This document shows, piece after piece, positions 29,307 to 37,977 of a stretch of 64,000 nt of DNA (positions are counted from its first letter, which is position 1; each line of letters begins with the position of its first letter). This DNA is from Aeromicrobium tamlense. GTDB lineage: Bacteria; Actinomycetota; Actinomycetes; Propionibacteriales; Nocardioidaceae. The translations under genes and the position numbers were made by a program. The stretch is from positions 2,294,001-2,358,000 of the forward strand of contig NZ_JACBZN010000001.1 in NCBI RefSeq assembly GCF_013408555.1, in the 5' to 3' direction. The notes under the pieces were generated by a model. The model did not search any database and was not told where the DNA came from. It saw only the letters and a list, made by a program, of their open reading frames with translations.

Positions 29307-30194
29307 TCATGCAGCCTTGAACTGAGCGATCGCCGCGATGATCGCGGGACCGATGACGATGATGAACAGCACCGGCAGGATCGTGCCCATGAGGGGCAGC
29401 AGCATCTTGACGGGAATCTGGTTGGCGACACCCTCCGCGCGCAGGCGTCGGCCCATGCGCATCTCGTTGGCCTGGTCGCGCACGATGTCCGACACCGGGA
29501 CGCCGAACTCCTCGCCCTGCAGGATCGAGCGCACGAACTTGCGCAGCTCGTCCACGTCGGTGCGGGCGACGAGCGACTCGTAGGCCTCGCGGCGCGGCAG
29601 GCCCAGGCTGATGTCCTGGACCGTGCGGACGATCTCGTCGGCCAGCGGGCCCTTGCCGGTCTGTCCGGTGCGGGCGAGCGCGTTCTCGAAGCTCGTGCCG
29701 GACTCGATCGAGATGGTGATCTGGTCGAGCATGTCAGGCAGCGCGTACTGGATCTCCTCCTGGCGCCGCACCGCCTTGCCGTTGATGATGATGTCGGGCG
29801 CGAAATAGCCCATGACCGGCGCGCCGATCAGCAGCATCCAGCCGAGCAGGCCGCCCTGGCCCGAGAAGATCATGATGCCGACGCCCACGCCGAAGGCTCC
29901 GAAGATGACCTTCTGCAGGAGGATCTTGGCGACGCTCGAGTCCTCAGGGCGACCGGCGAGCATGTAGTTGCGCTCGGCCTTGTCCACGATCGAGCGCGGC
30001 GTCAGTCGGTAGCCGAGACCGCTCTTCGTCGTGCCCTGGTGCAGGTCCTTCGCCGAGCCTCCGACGACGACCTCGGACTCGGTCAGCTCGCGCAGGCGCG
30101 CGGCGGCCGCCGACTCCTGCTTGCCGAAGACGCCGAGCGCCTTGAACAGCAGGCCCAGCGCGATGAAGATCGAGACGATACCGATGAGGAGCAT
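29307..30194 (-). CDS. tadC: Tad pilus inner-membrane platform protein TadC (T2SS F domain)
   Basis: Polytopic membrane protein of 295 residues with a GspF/TadC domain (about 125-280) containing QYALPDMLDQITISIESGTSFENAL and a final pair of transmembrane helices. With TadB it forms the platform on which the TadA ATPase acts. Its ATG shares one base with the tadB stop (TGATG), so the two are made together. The start MLLIGIVSIFI was chosen because it begins the first membrane helix. Confidence 0.9.
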   Translation of the reverse strand: MLLIGIVSIFIALGLLFKALGVFGKQESAAAARLRELTESEVVVGGSAKDLHQGTTKSGLGYRLTPRSIVDKAERNYMLAGRPEDSSVAKILLQKVIFGAFGVGVGIMIFSGQGGLLGWMLLIGAPVMGYFAPDIIINGKAVRRQEEIQYALPDMLDQITISIESGTSFENALARTGQTGKGPLADEIVRTVQDISLGLPRREAYESLVARTDVDELRKFVRSILQGEEFGVPVSDIVRDQANEMRMGRRLRAEGVANQIPVKMLLPLMGTILPVLFIIVIGPAIIAAIAQFKAA

Positions 30195-31144
30195 CAGAGT
30201 TTCACCTTCGTGATGGACCGGAGCCACAGGCCACCGAGCGTGTAGAACACCAGGCTGATGATCAGCAGGATCTTGCCCGCACCGGTGTTGAACAGCGGCA
30301 TCATGTAGGCCCGGTTCACCAGCAGGAACAGGAGGCCGACGGCCACCGGCAGGCTCATCAGGATGAGCGCCGATGCCTTGCCCTCGGCGGCGAGCGACTC
30401 GACCTTCATCCGCAGTTCGTTGCGCTGCGAGATCGTCTCGGTGACGCGGTCGAGGATCTCGCTCAGGCGACCGCCCGACTCACGCTGGATCGCCACGGCC
30501 TCGGTGACCCACATGAAGTCGGCGCTCTGCATCCGCTCGGCGGTGTCCTTCATGCCGTCGATCAGATCGCGACCCAAGCGGGTCTCGTTGACGATCCGGG
30601 CGAGCTCCTCGCCCATCGGCTCGTCCATCTCGGCGGCGACGCTGCCCAGCGCATTCGGCACGTTCATGCCCGACTTCAGCGCCGAGCTGAACTGCGACAT
30701 GGTCTCGGACATCTGCTGGCCGAACTTCTCGCGGCGGCGCGAGGTCTTCACGCCGACGTACATCTTCACCAGGAACGGAGCCGCCAGCAGCAGGATGACA
30801 CCGAAGAACAGCGAGCTCGTCAGCGCGAGGCCCGCCGTGAACGCGACGAACGCGATCAGCAGCGTCGTGGCGACCACCGAGGTGACGCTGGACTTGATCC
30901 CGGCCAGCGCCAGCTCCTCCTCCGAGAACGGCTTGAGGCCGAACGTCGAGAGGACCTTGTCGATGAGGTCGTAGACCGGGGTCGACGTCTGGATCCGCTG
31001 ACCCTCCGTGGCCACGCCGCCGGCGGCCTCGGCCTTCATCTGCTCGGAGCGCAGGTTGGCCAGGTCCGGCTGCAGCATGGCGTAGCCGAACGCCGCGACG
31101 GCGACCAGGATCGACACGACGCCGATCGACAGCAGACCGGTCAT
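30194..31144 (-). CDS. tadB: Tad pilus inner-membrane platform protein TadB (T2SS F domain)
   Basis: Membrane protein of 316 residues with an N-terminal helix, a cytosolic region, two central helices and the GspF/TadB core EKFGQQMSETMSQFSSALKSG...GGRLSEILDRV, then two C-terminal helices. Partner of TadC and TadA. Its start overlaps the tadA stop by four bases (ATGA). Part of the uninterrupted minus-strand tad operon. Confidence 0.92.
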   Translation of the reverse strand: MTGLLSIGVVSILVAVAAFGYAMLQPDLANLRSEQMKAEAAGGVATEGQRIQTSTPVYDLIDKVLSTFGLKPFSEEELALAGIKSSVTSVVATTLLIAFVAFTAGLALTSSLFFGVILLLAAPFLVKMYVGVKTSRRREKFGQQMSETMSQFSSALKSGMNVPNALGSVAAEMDEPMGEELARIVNETRLGRDLIDGMKDTAERMQSADFMWVTEAVAIQRESGGRLSEILDRVTETISQRNELRMKVESLAAEGKASALILMSLPVAVGLLFLLVNRAYMMPLFNTGAGKILLIISLVFYTLGGLWLRSITKVKL

Positions 31145-32502
31145 GAAGCGGACTCCTCGCGTGCGGTGAGCAGGTGCGGCGGCACGTGGATGCCGCGCTC
31201 CTCGAGCAGGTCGACCAGGTGGGCGCCGTCGCCGACGGCCTTGACGGTGCCACGGGGGTGGCCGTCCTCGTCGTAGCCGGCACCGAAGTCGAAGCGGTAG
31301 AGGTCACGCAGCACGGGCTCGTCGTCCTGGACACCGACCAGCTCGGTGACGTAGGTGATGCGGCGCGAGCCGTCGCGCAGGCGCGAGATCTGGACGATCA
31401 TGTCGACGGCCGAGCCGATCTGCTCGCGGATCGCGCGCAGCGGCAGGTCCATGCCGGCCATCAGCACGAGCGTCTCGAGACGCGCGATGCAGTCGCGCGG
31501 CGAGTTGGCGTGCAGGGTGGAGATCGAGCCGTCGTGACCCGTGTTCATCGCCTGCAGCATGTCGAGCGCCTCTCCCGAGCGGCACTCGCCGATGACGACG
31601 CGGTCGGGACGCATGCGCAGCGAGTTCTTGACCAGGTCGCGGATCGTGACCTCGCCGCGACCCTCGATGTTCGCGGGCCGAGCCTCGAGCTGGACGACGT
31701 GCGTCTGCTGCAGCTTGAGCTCGATGGCGTCCTCGATCGTGACGATGCGCTCGTCCTCGGGGATGAACGACGAGAGCACGTTGAGCAGGGTGGTCTTGCC
31801 GGTGCCGGTACCGCCCGAGACCAGGATGTTGAGGCGACCGCGCACGCACAGCTCGAGCAGCTCGGCCAGCTGCGGGCTCATCGACCCGTAGTTGATGAGG
31901 TCCTGGATGCTGAGCGCCTTCTTGGCGAACTTGCGGATCGTGAGCGACGAGCCGCGCACGGCCAGCGGCGGGATGACGGCGTTGACGCGCGAGCCGTCGG
32001 TCAGGCGGGCGTCAACCAGCGGCGAGGACTCGTCGATGCGGCGGCCGACCTTGCCGACGATGCGCTCGATGACGCGCCGCAGCTGGTCCTCGGAGCTGAA
32101 GGACTCGTCGGCCAGCGTCAGCTTGCCCTTGCGCTCGACGAAGATCTGCTCCGGGTGGTTGACCATGATCTCGCTGACGTCGTCGTCGTCGAGCAGGCGC
32201 TGGATGGGGCCGAGGCCGAGCGCGTCGTCCTCGATCTCGCGCATGAGCTGCGCGCGCTCGGAGGCACCGAGCTGGACGTGCTCCTCCTGCAGGATGAGCT
32301 CGAGCTCGGAGCGGACGAAGTCACGCAGCTGCAGGTCGGTCAGCGAGGCGTCGTTGATGCGCGAGCCGATGCGTCGGAACAGCGACTCCACCGAGCGCTT
32401 CTTCAGGTCGTCGAGCACCGCGGAGCGCTGCAGGACGGTCGTGGGGCGGTTGGCGGTGTCGGAGACCTTTTCGGCGGCCAAGAGCCGGTCGGTGATGCTC
32501 AT
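31141..32502 (-). CDS. tadA: Tad pilus assembly ATPase TadA/CpaF
   Basis: Hexameric secretion ATPase of 453 residues that powers pilin polymerisation. Walker A is SGGTGTGKTTLLN, with the Asp-box RIVTIEDAIELKL, Walker B-like RPDRVVIGECRSGEALDMLQAMNTGHDGS and the His-box STLHANSPRDCIARLE. The N-terminal domain carries the ISEIMVNHPEQIFVERKG segment typical of CpaF. Coupled by 4-base overlaps to tadZ upstream and tadB downstream. Confidence 0.96.
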   Translation of the reverse strand: MSITDRLLAAEKVSDTANRPTTVLQRSAVLDDLKKRSVESLFRRIGSRINDASLTDLQLRDFVRSELELILQEEHVQLGASERAQLMREIEDDALGLGPIQRLLDDDDVSEIMVNHPEQIFVERKGKLTLADESFSSEDQLRRVIERIVGKVGRRIDESSPLVDARLTDGSRVNAVIPPLAVRGSSLTIRKFAKKALSIQDLINYGSMSPQLAELLELCVRGRLNILVSGGTGTGKTTLLNVLSSFIPEDERIVTIEDAIELKLQQTHVVQLEARPANIEGRGEVTIRDLVKNSLRMRPDRVVIGECRSGEALDMLQAMNTGHDGSISTLHANSPRDCIARLETLVLMAGMDLPLRAIREQIGSAVDMIVQISRLRDGSRRITYVTELVGVQDDEPVLRDLYRFDFGAGYDEDGHPRGTVKAVGDGAHLVDLLEERGIHVPPHLLTAREESAS

Positions 32503-33698
32503 TCGTCCCTCCGGAACAGTCCACCTCGGCGGCGAGCGGTCTCGCCGCGCAGCTTCGCCACGAGCGCGTCGACGGCTCCGGAGAGCTCGGCCGAGCGCTT
32601 CGCCTGCGCCAGGGGCCTGCCGGTGTTGACCGACAGCGCGATGTCGACCGAGCGAGCGATCGACACGTCGACCGGCATCCGCATCGCCTGGGCGATGTCG
32701 TCGATCTCCAGGCCGGTGCCGGACTCGGTCATGTTGACCACGAGGTGGCGGTTCCGCGGCAGCAGGTCGATCCGGTCGAGCAGGTCGGCGGCACGACGCA
32801 GCGCCTTGACGCTCGACACGTCCATCGTCGTCACCATGATCACGTCGGTTGCGACCTCGAGCGCGGCCATCGTCTCGTCGGTGAGGCCCGAGCCCGTGTC
32901 GACGACGACGAACGCGTAGTCCGTGGACAGCTGGCGCAGCAGGTTGCTCTCCTGGTGCGGCGCGATCTTCTCCAGCGCCGCCGGCGACTCGGAGGCGGCC
33001 AGCACGAGCAGCTTCTCGTCGAAGGCGTTGAGCAGGCCCTTCACCACGAGGGGCGGATGAACGGCCTCCTCGGTGAACGCGTCCTCGAGGGTGTGCTGGG
33101 CACTGATGTTCAGGACGCTCGCGACGTCGCCGAACTGGGAGTCGAAGTCGACGATGACCGTGTCGAGCGGGGCGCGCCGCGACAGGGCGATCGCGAGGTT
33201 CGTGGAGATGGTGGTCTTGCCGACCCCGCCCTTGGGCGACAGCACCACGACCACGCGGTGCTCGTCGGGGTCGATCTTGACGACGGGCGCCGCGGGGACC
33301 GGCGGAGTCGCGTCGCGCTCACTGGTCGCGCCCGGCATGGCCGAGCCGATGTGACGGGCCAGCAGCCGCTCGATCTCGAGGTCGGAGGAGATCGCCGCAA
33401 CCGCCTCCACGACGCCGAACTGCCGCTGCTCGGAGGACAGCGGCTCAGGGGACTCTCGGACCAGCACGACGGGGACGTCCAGCTGGTGGTCATGGACGAT
33501 GTCGGCCAGCTCCATGGACTGCTCGTCATCGACGTCCTCGCAGATGACCACGAGGTCGATCGCCCTCATCGTGCCCAGCATGGAGTTGAGCGCGTGCTCG
33601 GTGAACGTGGGCTTGAGGCCCACGACCTGACGGTCTGCGACGCGCCGCAGCCTTCCCGCGTAGGGGCTGGACTCGGTGATGACGACGATGATGCTCAC
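32499..33698 (-). CDS. tadZ: Tad pilus localisation ATPase TadZ/CpaE
   Basis: Protein of 399 residues with an N-terminal receiver-like domain (about 1-125; phospho-acceptor region degenerate) and a MinD/ParA-type P-loop domain starting VVVLSPKGGVGKTTISTNLAIAL near residue 150. TadZ/CpaE sets the cellular position of the pilus machine. The ATG overlaps the cpaB stop by four bases. Confidence 0.92.
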   Translation of the reverse strand: MSIIVVITESSPYAGRLRRVADRQVVGLKPTFTEHALNSMLGTMRAIDLVVICEDVDDEQSMELADIVHDHQLDVPVVLVRESPEPLSSEQRQFGVVEAVAAISSDLEIERLLARHIGSAMPGATSERDATPPVPAAPVVKIDPDEHRVVVVLSPKGGVGKTTISTNLAIALSRRAPLDTVIVDFDSQFGDVASVLNISAQHTLEDAFTEEAVHPPLVVKGLLNAFDEKLLVLAASESPAALEKIAPHQESNLLRQLSTDYAFVVVDTGSGLTDETMAALEVATDVIMVTTMDVSSVKALRRAADLLDRIDLLPRNRHLVVNMTESGTGLEIDDIAQAMRMPVDVSIARSVDIALSVNTGRPLAQAKRSAELSGAVDALVAKLRGETARRRGGLFRRDE

Positions 33699-34369
33699 TT
33701 GAAGAGTGTCCCCACATCCACGGCCGAGGCACCGTCACGGTTGGTCTTCTCGTTCTGCACGGTGAGACGGACCTGTCCGAACTGGGCAGCGGCAGCCACC
33801 TGTGTGGCCTGGGAGGTGTTCACCGCGAGGGTGACCACCATGGTGTTGTCCTCGTTGGACTTGACGTTCGTGACCAGGACGTTCTGCGCGATCATGCGAC
33901 TGCGCTTGTCCTTGTCCTGCTCGACGGTGGCGATGACACCGACGCGAACGCCTTCCTCGATGCGCTCCCCGACGCCGGCCGCGGCGTCGAGCGAGACCGA
34001 CATCTCCTGCAGACCGTCCGGCACGTCCGCCTTCGACGCGGCCTTGGCACCCTTCTCGTCGAAGCGAGACTCCAGCAGGAGCTCGCCCGCGACGAGGGGG
34101 ACGGTGGACTTCAGACCCTCGATCTTCTTGAGGTCGTTGATGGCACCCTTCGCGGTGGCGGCGTTGGGCAGCTGGACGAGCTCGACGTTGTCCTTCACGG
34201 TCGCAGCGTCGGCGTTCGCGCTGATGTCGTTCGCGACCCGGTAGACCTCCACCATCTCGGCACCCTCGAACGCCCGGTTCTTGGCGCTCGCCGCGTACGC
34301 GACGACAGCGCCGATGCCGATGATCGCGAACAGAGCGGCGGCGATGGCGGCGATCACGCGAGAGTTCAT
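33695..34369 (-). CDS. cpaB: Tad pilus assembly protein CpaB/RcpC-like
   Basis: Protein of 224 residues with an N-terminal membrane anchor (AAIAAALFAIIGIGAVVAYA), then a SAF-like domain with a KSTVPLVAGELLLESRF segment and an RcpC-type C-terminal region. In Gram-negatives this family is periplasmic and linked to pilin export. In actinobacteria it stands outside the membrane as a probable assembly factor. 26 bases downstream of the TadG-like gene. Confidence 0.85.
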   Translation of the reverse strand: MNSRVIAAIAAALFAIIGIGAVVAYAASAKNRAFEGAEMVEVYRVANDISANADAATVKDNVELVQLPNAATAKGAINDLKKIEGLKSTVPLVAGELLLESRFDEKGAKAASKADVPDGLQEMSVSLDAAAGVGERIEEGVRVGVIATVEQDKDKRSRMIAQNVLVTNVKSNEDNTMVVTLAVNTSQATQVAAAAQFGQVRLTVQNEKTNRDGASAVDVGTLFK

Positions 34370-34395
34370 GAACCGTGTCCTTCAGGTAGTGAGTG

Positions 34396-35580
34396 TCAGT
34401 CGACGAGCTTGACGCTGGCGAGGCCCAGGTTGGGCGCCTCGCCGCTGAGGCCGGAGCCCGTGTTGTTGTAGAACGACCCGTACTGGGTGAAGCCGTTGAA
34501 GAGGGCGCCCTCGGACGAGCGGACGAACTGCCCGCGGACGCCGGCGCACCCGCCGCCGATGGTGGCGAAGTTGAACTTCATGTCGCAGTTGTTGGTGTAG
34601 CTGAGCGCCGAGAAGCTGGGCTGCACGCCGAAGTAGATGAACGGGTAGTTGACCCACTTGTCGACCCTGAAGGGCGCGAAGCCGAGGATCACCAGGCGGC
34701 TCGGGTAGGTCACCGAGCCCCAGAAGACCGACTTCTTCTCCACCGCGTAGATCGGCATCATGACGACGCTGCCGTTACCGACGCCGGCGAGCTTGCTCTC
34801 CATGCACGTGTCGGCGGTGATGAGCGACCAGTCGTCCAGCATGTTGCGGTAGACATCCCAGAGGTTGGCGCTGAAGTCGCAGTTCGTGTTGACGCCCGGG
34901 AAGAACGAGCGCGTGAAGTACATGGCCTGGCCGACCGAGGTGTAGCCCGAGGCCGAGCCGCGCTTGCCGTAGACCGTGGCCGCCGTCGCGCCCGTACCCG
35001 GGCAGCTGGACTCGTTCGTGCTGTAGCGGGCCCACAGATAGGTGCGCATCGCACCGGGCGACGTCGCCGAGCCCGGCTGGGCCGCCAGCCAGTCGCAGTA
35101 GGGCAGGCCCATGGGGATCAGCTTCGTGCCGACCAACGGCACGGTGCCCCACGACGCAGTGGCCTCGGCCCGGACCGTACTGGCCGAGTCGCCCAGGACG
35201 CGCGCGAAGGTGTGGTTGACATTCTTCGAGACGCGCACGGTGACCTTGCCGTCGTCGAAGACGGGGCTCTTCGTCACTCCGTCCTTGAGCGTCTGGGCCG
35301 AGACGCTGGCGCCGGCGTTCTGCTGGGCGTACCAGGTCGCGGTGCTGGGGTTGCATGACGAGGTCTTCTTGAGCGAGCAGTCCGTGGCCAGCGCCAGGAC
35401 GGCCTGGTCGGCGGCGTTCTGCACCGCGGCCTTCTCACTGGAGGCGACGGCGAAGTCGATGGAGACGGCGGCCATGCCGAGCAGGGCGACCATCGAGAGG
35501 GTCACCAGGACGATCGTGGCGCCCTTCTCCTTCTTGCGGAGCCCGAACCGGCGCGACCGGGGACGAGTCGTCAGTTGCAT
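34396..35580 (-). CDS. tadG: TadG-like pilus-associated pseudopilin
   Basis: Protein of 394 residues with a type-III prepilin-like N-terminus: basic leader ending KKEKG20, then the hydrophobic helix ATIVLVTLSMVALLGMAAV. The residue at +5 is Leu and not the Glu found in TadE and Flp, as is common for TadG-like proteins. Several paired cysteines in the extracellular part suggest disulfides. Overlaps the end of tadE by 10 bases. Confidence 0.85.
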   Translation of the reverse strand: MQLTTRPRSRRFGLRKKEKGATIVLVTLSMVALLGMAAVSIDFAVASSEKAAVQNAADQAVLALATDCSLKKTSSCNPSTATWYAQQNAGASVSAQTLKDGVTKSPVFDDGKVTVRVSKNVNHTFARVLGDSASTVRAEATASWGTVPLVGTKLIPMGLPYCDWLAAQPGSATSPGAMRTYLWARYSTNESSCPGTGATAATVYGKRGSASGYTSVGQAMYFTRSFFPGVNTNCDFSANLWDVYRNMLDDWSLITADTCMESKLAGVGNGSVVMMPIYAVEKKSVFWGSVTYPSRLVILGFAPFRVDKWVNYPFIYFGVQPSFSALSYTNNCDMKFNFATIGGGCAGVRGQFVRSSEGALFNGFTQYGSFYNNTGSGLSGEAPNLGLASVKLVD

Positions 35581-35960
35581 TGCGCCACGCCCTTTCCGCG
35601 GTAGGTGAAGCTGGCACCGAAGAGACCGGTGTAGGTGGGTCGGGTGACCGTGGTCGTCACGGTGACCGCCTGGCCGGCCGTGGCGGTCGTGCAGTCGATG
35701 TTCCGGGTGACGTTGGCCGTCGGGGCCATCCCGGTCACGTTGGCTCGTGCCGTGTTCCAGTTGCGGTCGACCGCGTAGTTCCGGGCCGCGATCTGCGTCG
35801 CGTTGTTCAGCTGGGTCCGGTAGTTGAACGCCATGCCGAACTCGACGATCCCGATGATGATCGTCATCAGGATGGGGACGACGAGGGCGAACTCCACGGC
35901 CGCAACACCGCGCTCGCGCTCGCGGCGCGAACGTCGTGTCCAGGTCGTGAAGTGCAGCAT
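35571..35960 (-). CDS. tadE: TadE-like pseudopilin
   Basis: Minor pseudopilin of 129 residues. The leader ends RERERG18, with prepilin cleavage expected before VAAVEFALVVPILM; Glu at +5 is present (E23), followed by a membrane helix. The start ATG 35960 follows a GGAGGAG Shine-Dalgarno a few bases upstream. Second gene after the flp pilin in the minus-strand operon. Confidence 0.88.
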   Translation of the reverse strand: MLHFTTWTRRSRRERERGVAAVEFALVVPILMTIIIGIVEFGMAFNYRTQLNNATQIAARNYAVDRNWNTARANVTGMAPTANVTRNIDCTTATAGQAVTVTTTVTRPTYTGLFGASFTYRGKGVAQCN

Positions 35961-36079
35961 CACGTCTCCTCCCTCAAGGACTCGTGGGTGGGGCGTCGGT
36001 GCCCCGGGGACGGGTGTGCCGCGCCGCGATTCGCGACGCGGCACACCCCAGGTCGGTTCGTCGTGCGAACCGCTCGGAC

Positions 36080-36262
36080 TCAGAGACCGAGCTGGCCGCC
36101 GAGGCCGTTCCAGAAGCCGGTGAGCTCGCCACCGAAGACGGCGATGGCGCCGACGATCGCGACGGCGATGCCGGCGATGATGAGCGCGTACTCGGTCGCG
36201 GTGGCGCCCTTCTCGTCACGCTCGGACAGGACGGCGGTCAGGAAGCTGAAGATCTGCAGCAT
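36080..36262 (-). CDS. flp: Flp/Fap major pilin
   Basis: Pilin precursor of 60 residues: a 19-residue leader ending DEKG, then ATATEYALIIAGIAVAIVGA with Glu at +5 (E24), the classical Flp processing and assembly motif. TadA/B/C assemble it into pili after cleavage by a TadV-type peptidase. No such peptidase gene is in this window. About 120 bases separate it from tadE. Confidence 0.93.
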   Translation of the reverse strand: MLQIFSFLTAVLSERDEKGATATEYALIIAGIAVAIVGAIAVFGGELTGFWNGLGGQLGL

Positions 36263-36490
36263 GGGTTTTCTCCTCTGTGTGTCGTGGTGAGCTCGCATAC
36301 TGCAAGTCACAGATCGAAAACTAGTGGGGCTGTATCGCATCGGTGTTGCTTTCTGAGAAACAAACACGCCGAAGTTCAGAAAATGGTTCTTTGGGACTAC
36401 TGAGGCTCATGTGACTGATGTGGTTTGTGTCTGGGACGGCAGGGCTAACTCGGATCAGCCGCATGGCCCGGATCAGCCACGTCCCACTGG
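36263..36490 (-). other. Spacer between the two flp genes, probable promoter region of the tad operon
   Basis: 228 bases with no convincing gene and a clearly lower GC content than the flanks (runs such as GATCGAAAACTAG and GAGAAACAAACA). It probably carries the promoter of flp-tad. Two direct copies of CGGATCAGCC (36451-36460, 36469-36478) sit near the 3' end of the second flp gene and may be protein-binding or part of a weak terminator. Confidence 0.45.
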
Positions 36491-36652
36491 TCACAACAGG
36501 ATGGCGAAGCGCAGCCAGTTCGCGGCGAGCGAGTCGCCGAACATCACGATGATCGCGACGAGCATGATCGCCACGCCGCTGATCAACAGCGCGTACTCCG
36601 TGGCGCTCGCGCCACGCTCTCCCCGGCGCGGGGTGGGCTGCTGCTGGTGCAT
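36491..36652 (-). CDS. Second Flp-type pilin
   Basis: Very short pilin precursor of 53 residues: a Gln/Arg-rich leader ending GERG14, then ASATEYALLISGVAIMLVAIIVMFG with Glu at +5 (E19). A CAGGAG ribosome site precedes the ATG at 36652. Same strand as flp and the tad operon but separated by 228 bases, so it may have its own promoter and could be a minor or condition-specific pilin. Confidence 0.85.
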   Translation of the reverse strand: MHQQQPTPRRGERGASATEYALLISGVAIMLVAIIVMFGDSLAANWLRFAILL

Positions 36653-36812
36653 GGTCGTCTCCTGGGGTTCGTCGCGCCCGTCCCCGAGACGTGGGCCGCT
36701 GTGACGCTTGGGGCTGAAGGTAGTCCACCCCCGACCCGGCCGCGCCGGTTTCACCGATAAACCGCAGGCCTTTCCGGCCGCGCCCGCGGACGAACCGGCA
36801 GACAATCGACGG

Positions 36813-37946
36813 ATGGACTTCCAGACCCTCGCGCTCATCTGCGTGATCGGTCTGCTCGGGCCCCTGCTGGCGGTGCCGTCGACCTGGCGCATCCCCGTGG
36901 TGGTCGGCGAGCTGATCGGCGGGCTCGTCGTCGGCGCGAGTGGCGCCGGCTGGCTCGATCCCGGCGACGAGACGTTCACGTTCCTGGCCGAGCTCGGCTT
37001 CGCCATGACGATGTTCGTGGTCGGCACGCGGGTGCCGATCCCCGAGCGCGGACTGAGGTCGGCGCTCGTCGTCGGGGCGGGCCGGGCGGCGCTCGTCGGC
37101 GTCGCTGCGGCCGTGGCCGGCGCAACGCTGGCCTGGGCGTTCGACTCCCCTCACGCCGCGGTGTTCGCGGTCCTCATGGCCTCGTCGTCGGCGGCGCTGG
37201 CCATGCCGGTCCTCGAGGACGAGGAGTTCGACGGACCCCATCTCGTCCCGACGCTCACGCAGATCGCCGTCGCCGACGTGGCGTGCATCCTCGCGCTGCC
37301 GCTGGCCATCGCGCCGGACCGGGCCGCGGAGGCCGCGCTCGGCTCGCTGTTCGTCGTGGTGGCCGGCGTGGCCCTGTTCCTCGCCCTGCGCACACTGGAG
37401 GCCCGCGGCATCTGGGAGGCCGTGCACGAGGAGAGCAAGGAGCGCCGGTTCGCCGTCGAACTGCGGTTCAGCCTCATCGTGCTGACCGCCATCGCGGCAC
37501 TCGCGGTGGCCACGCACGTCACCGTGATGCTCGCCGGCTTCGTGTGCGGACTCGCGATCGCCGCCGTCGGTCCCCCGCGGCGACTCGCACGCCAGCTGTT
37601 CGCCCTGGCGGACGGCTTCCTCGGCCCGGTGTTCTTCGTGTGGCTGGGCGCCTCCCTCGACCTCACGGGCCTGCTCGACGAGCCCGGACTGATCGCCCTC
37701 GGCGTCTGCCTCGGTCTCGGCGCGCTGCTCACCCACCTCGTCGTGCGGCTGACCGGGCTGCCCGTGCCGCTCACGGTGCTGACGGCCGGCCAGGTCGGGG
37801 TGCCCGTCGCCGCCGCCACCATCGGCACGCAGACCGGCGAGCTCGAGGGTGGGCTGCCGGCGGCGCTGATCCTCGGGGCACTCCTCACCGTGGCGGCGGT
37901 GACGGTCGCGGCGCGCTTCCTGTCCTCCCCGACCCCGGCGGACTGA
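36813..37946 (+). CDS. CPA2-type monovalent cation/proton antiporter
   Basis: Membrane protein of 377 residues with about 12 hydrophobic segments in the Na+/H+ exchanger (KefB/NapA-like) pattern. GELIGGLVVG, the LAELGFAMTMFVVG segment and PTLTQIAVADVACILALPLAI in the core are typical. It lacks a C-terminal TrkA-N domain, so it is the short form. The ion is unknown. The ATG at 36813 was chosen because it begins the first helix. Confidence 0.88.
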   Translation: MDFQTLALICVIGLLGPLLAVPSTWRIPVVVGELIGGLVVGASGAGWLDPGDETFTFLAELGFAMTMFVVGTRVPIPERGLRSALVVGAGRAALVGVAAAVAGATLAWAFDSPHAAVFAVLMASSSAALAMPVLEDEEFDGPHLVPTLTQIAVADVACILALPLAIAPDRAAEAALGSLFVVVAGVALFLALRTLEARGIWEAVHEESKERRFAVELRFSLIVLTAIAALAVATHVTVMLAGFVCGLAIAAVGPPRRLARQLFALADGFLGPVFFVWLGASLDLTGLLDEPGLIALGVCLGLGALLTHLVVRLTGLPVPLTVLTAGQVGVPVAAATIGTQTGELEGGLPAALILGALLTVAAVTVAARFLSSPTPAD

Positions 37947-37977
37947 CCGTGCCCACCCCGACCGGCAGACTGGACCC

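Noticed and set aside
36451..36478. CGGATCAGCC direct repeats as a CRISPR-like or attachment element
   Set aside because: Only two copies, no integrase nearby and no target-site duplication; more likely part of a control or terminator region.
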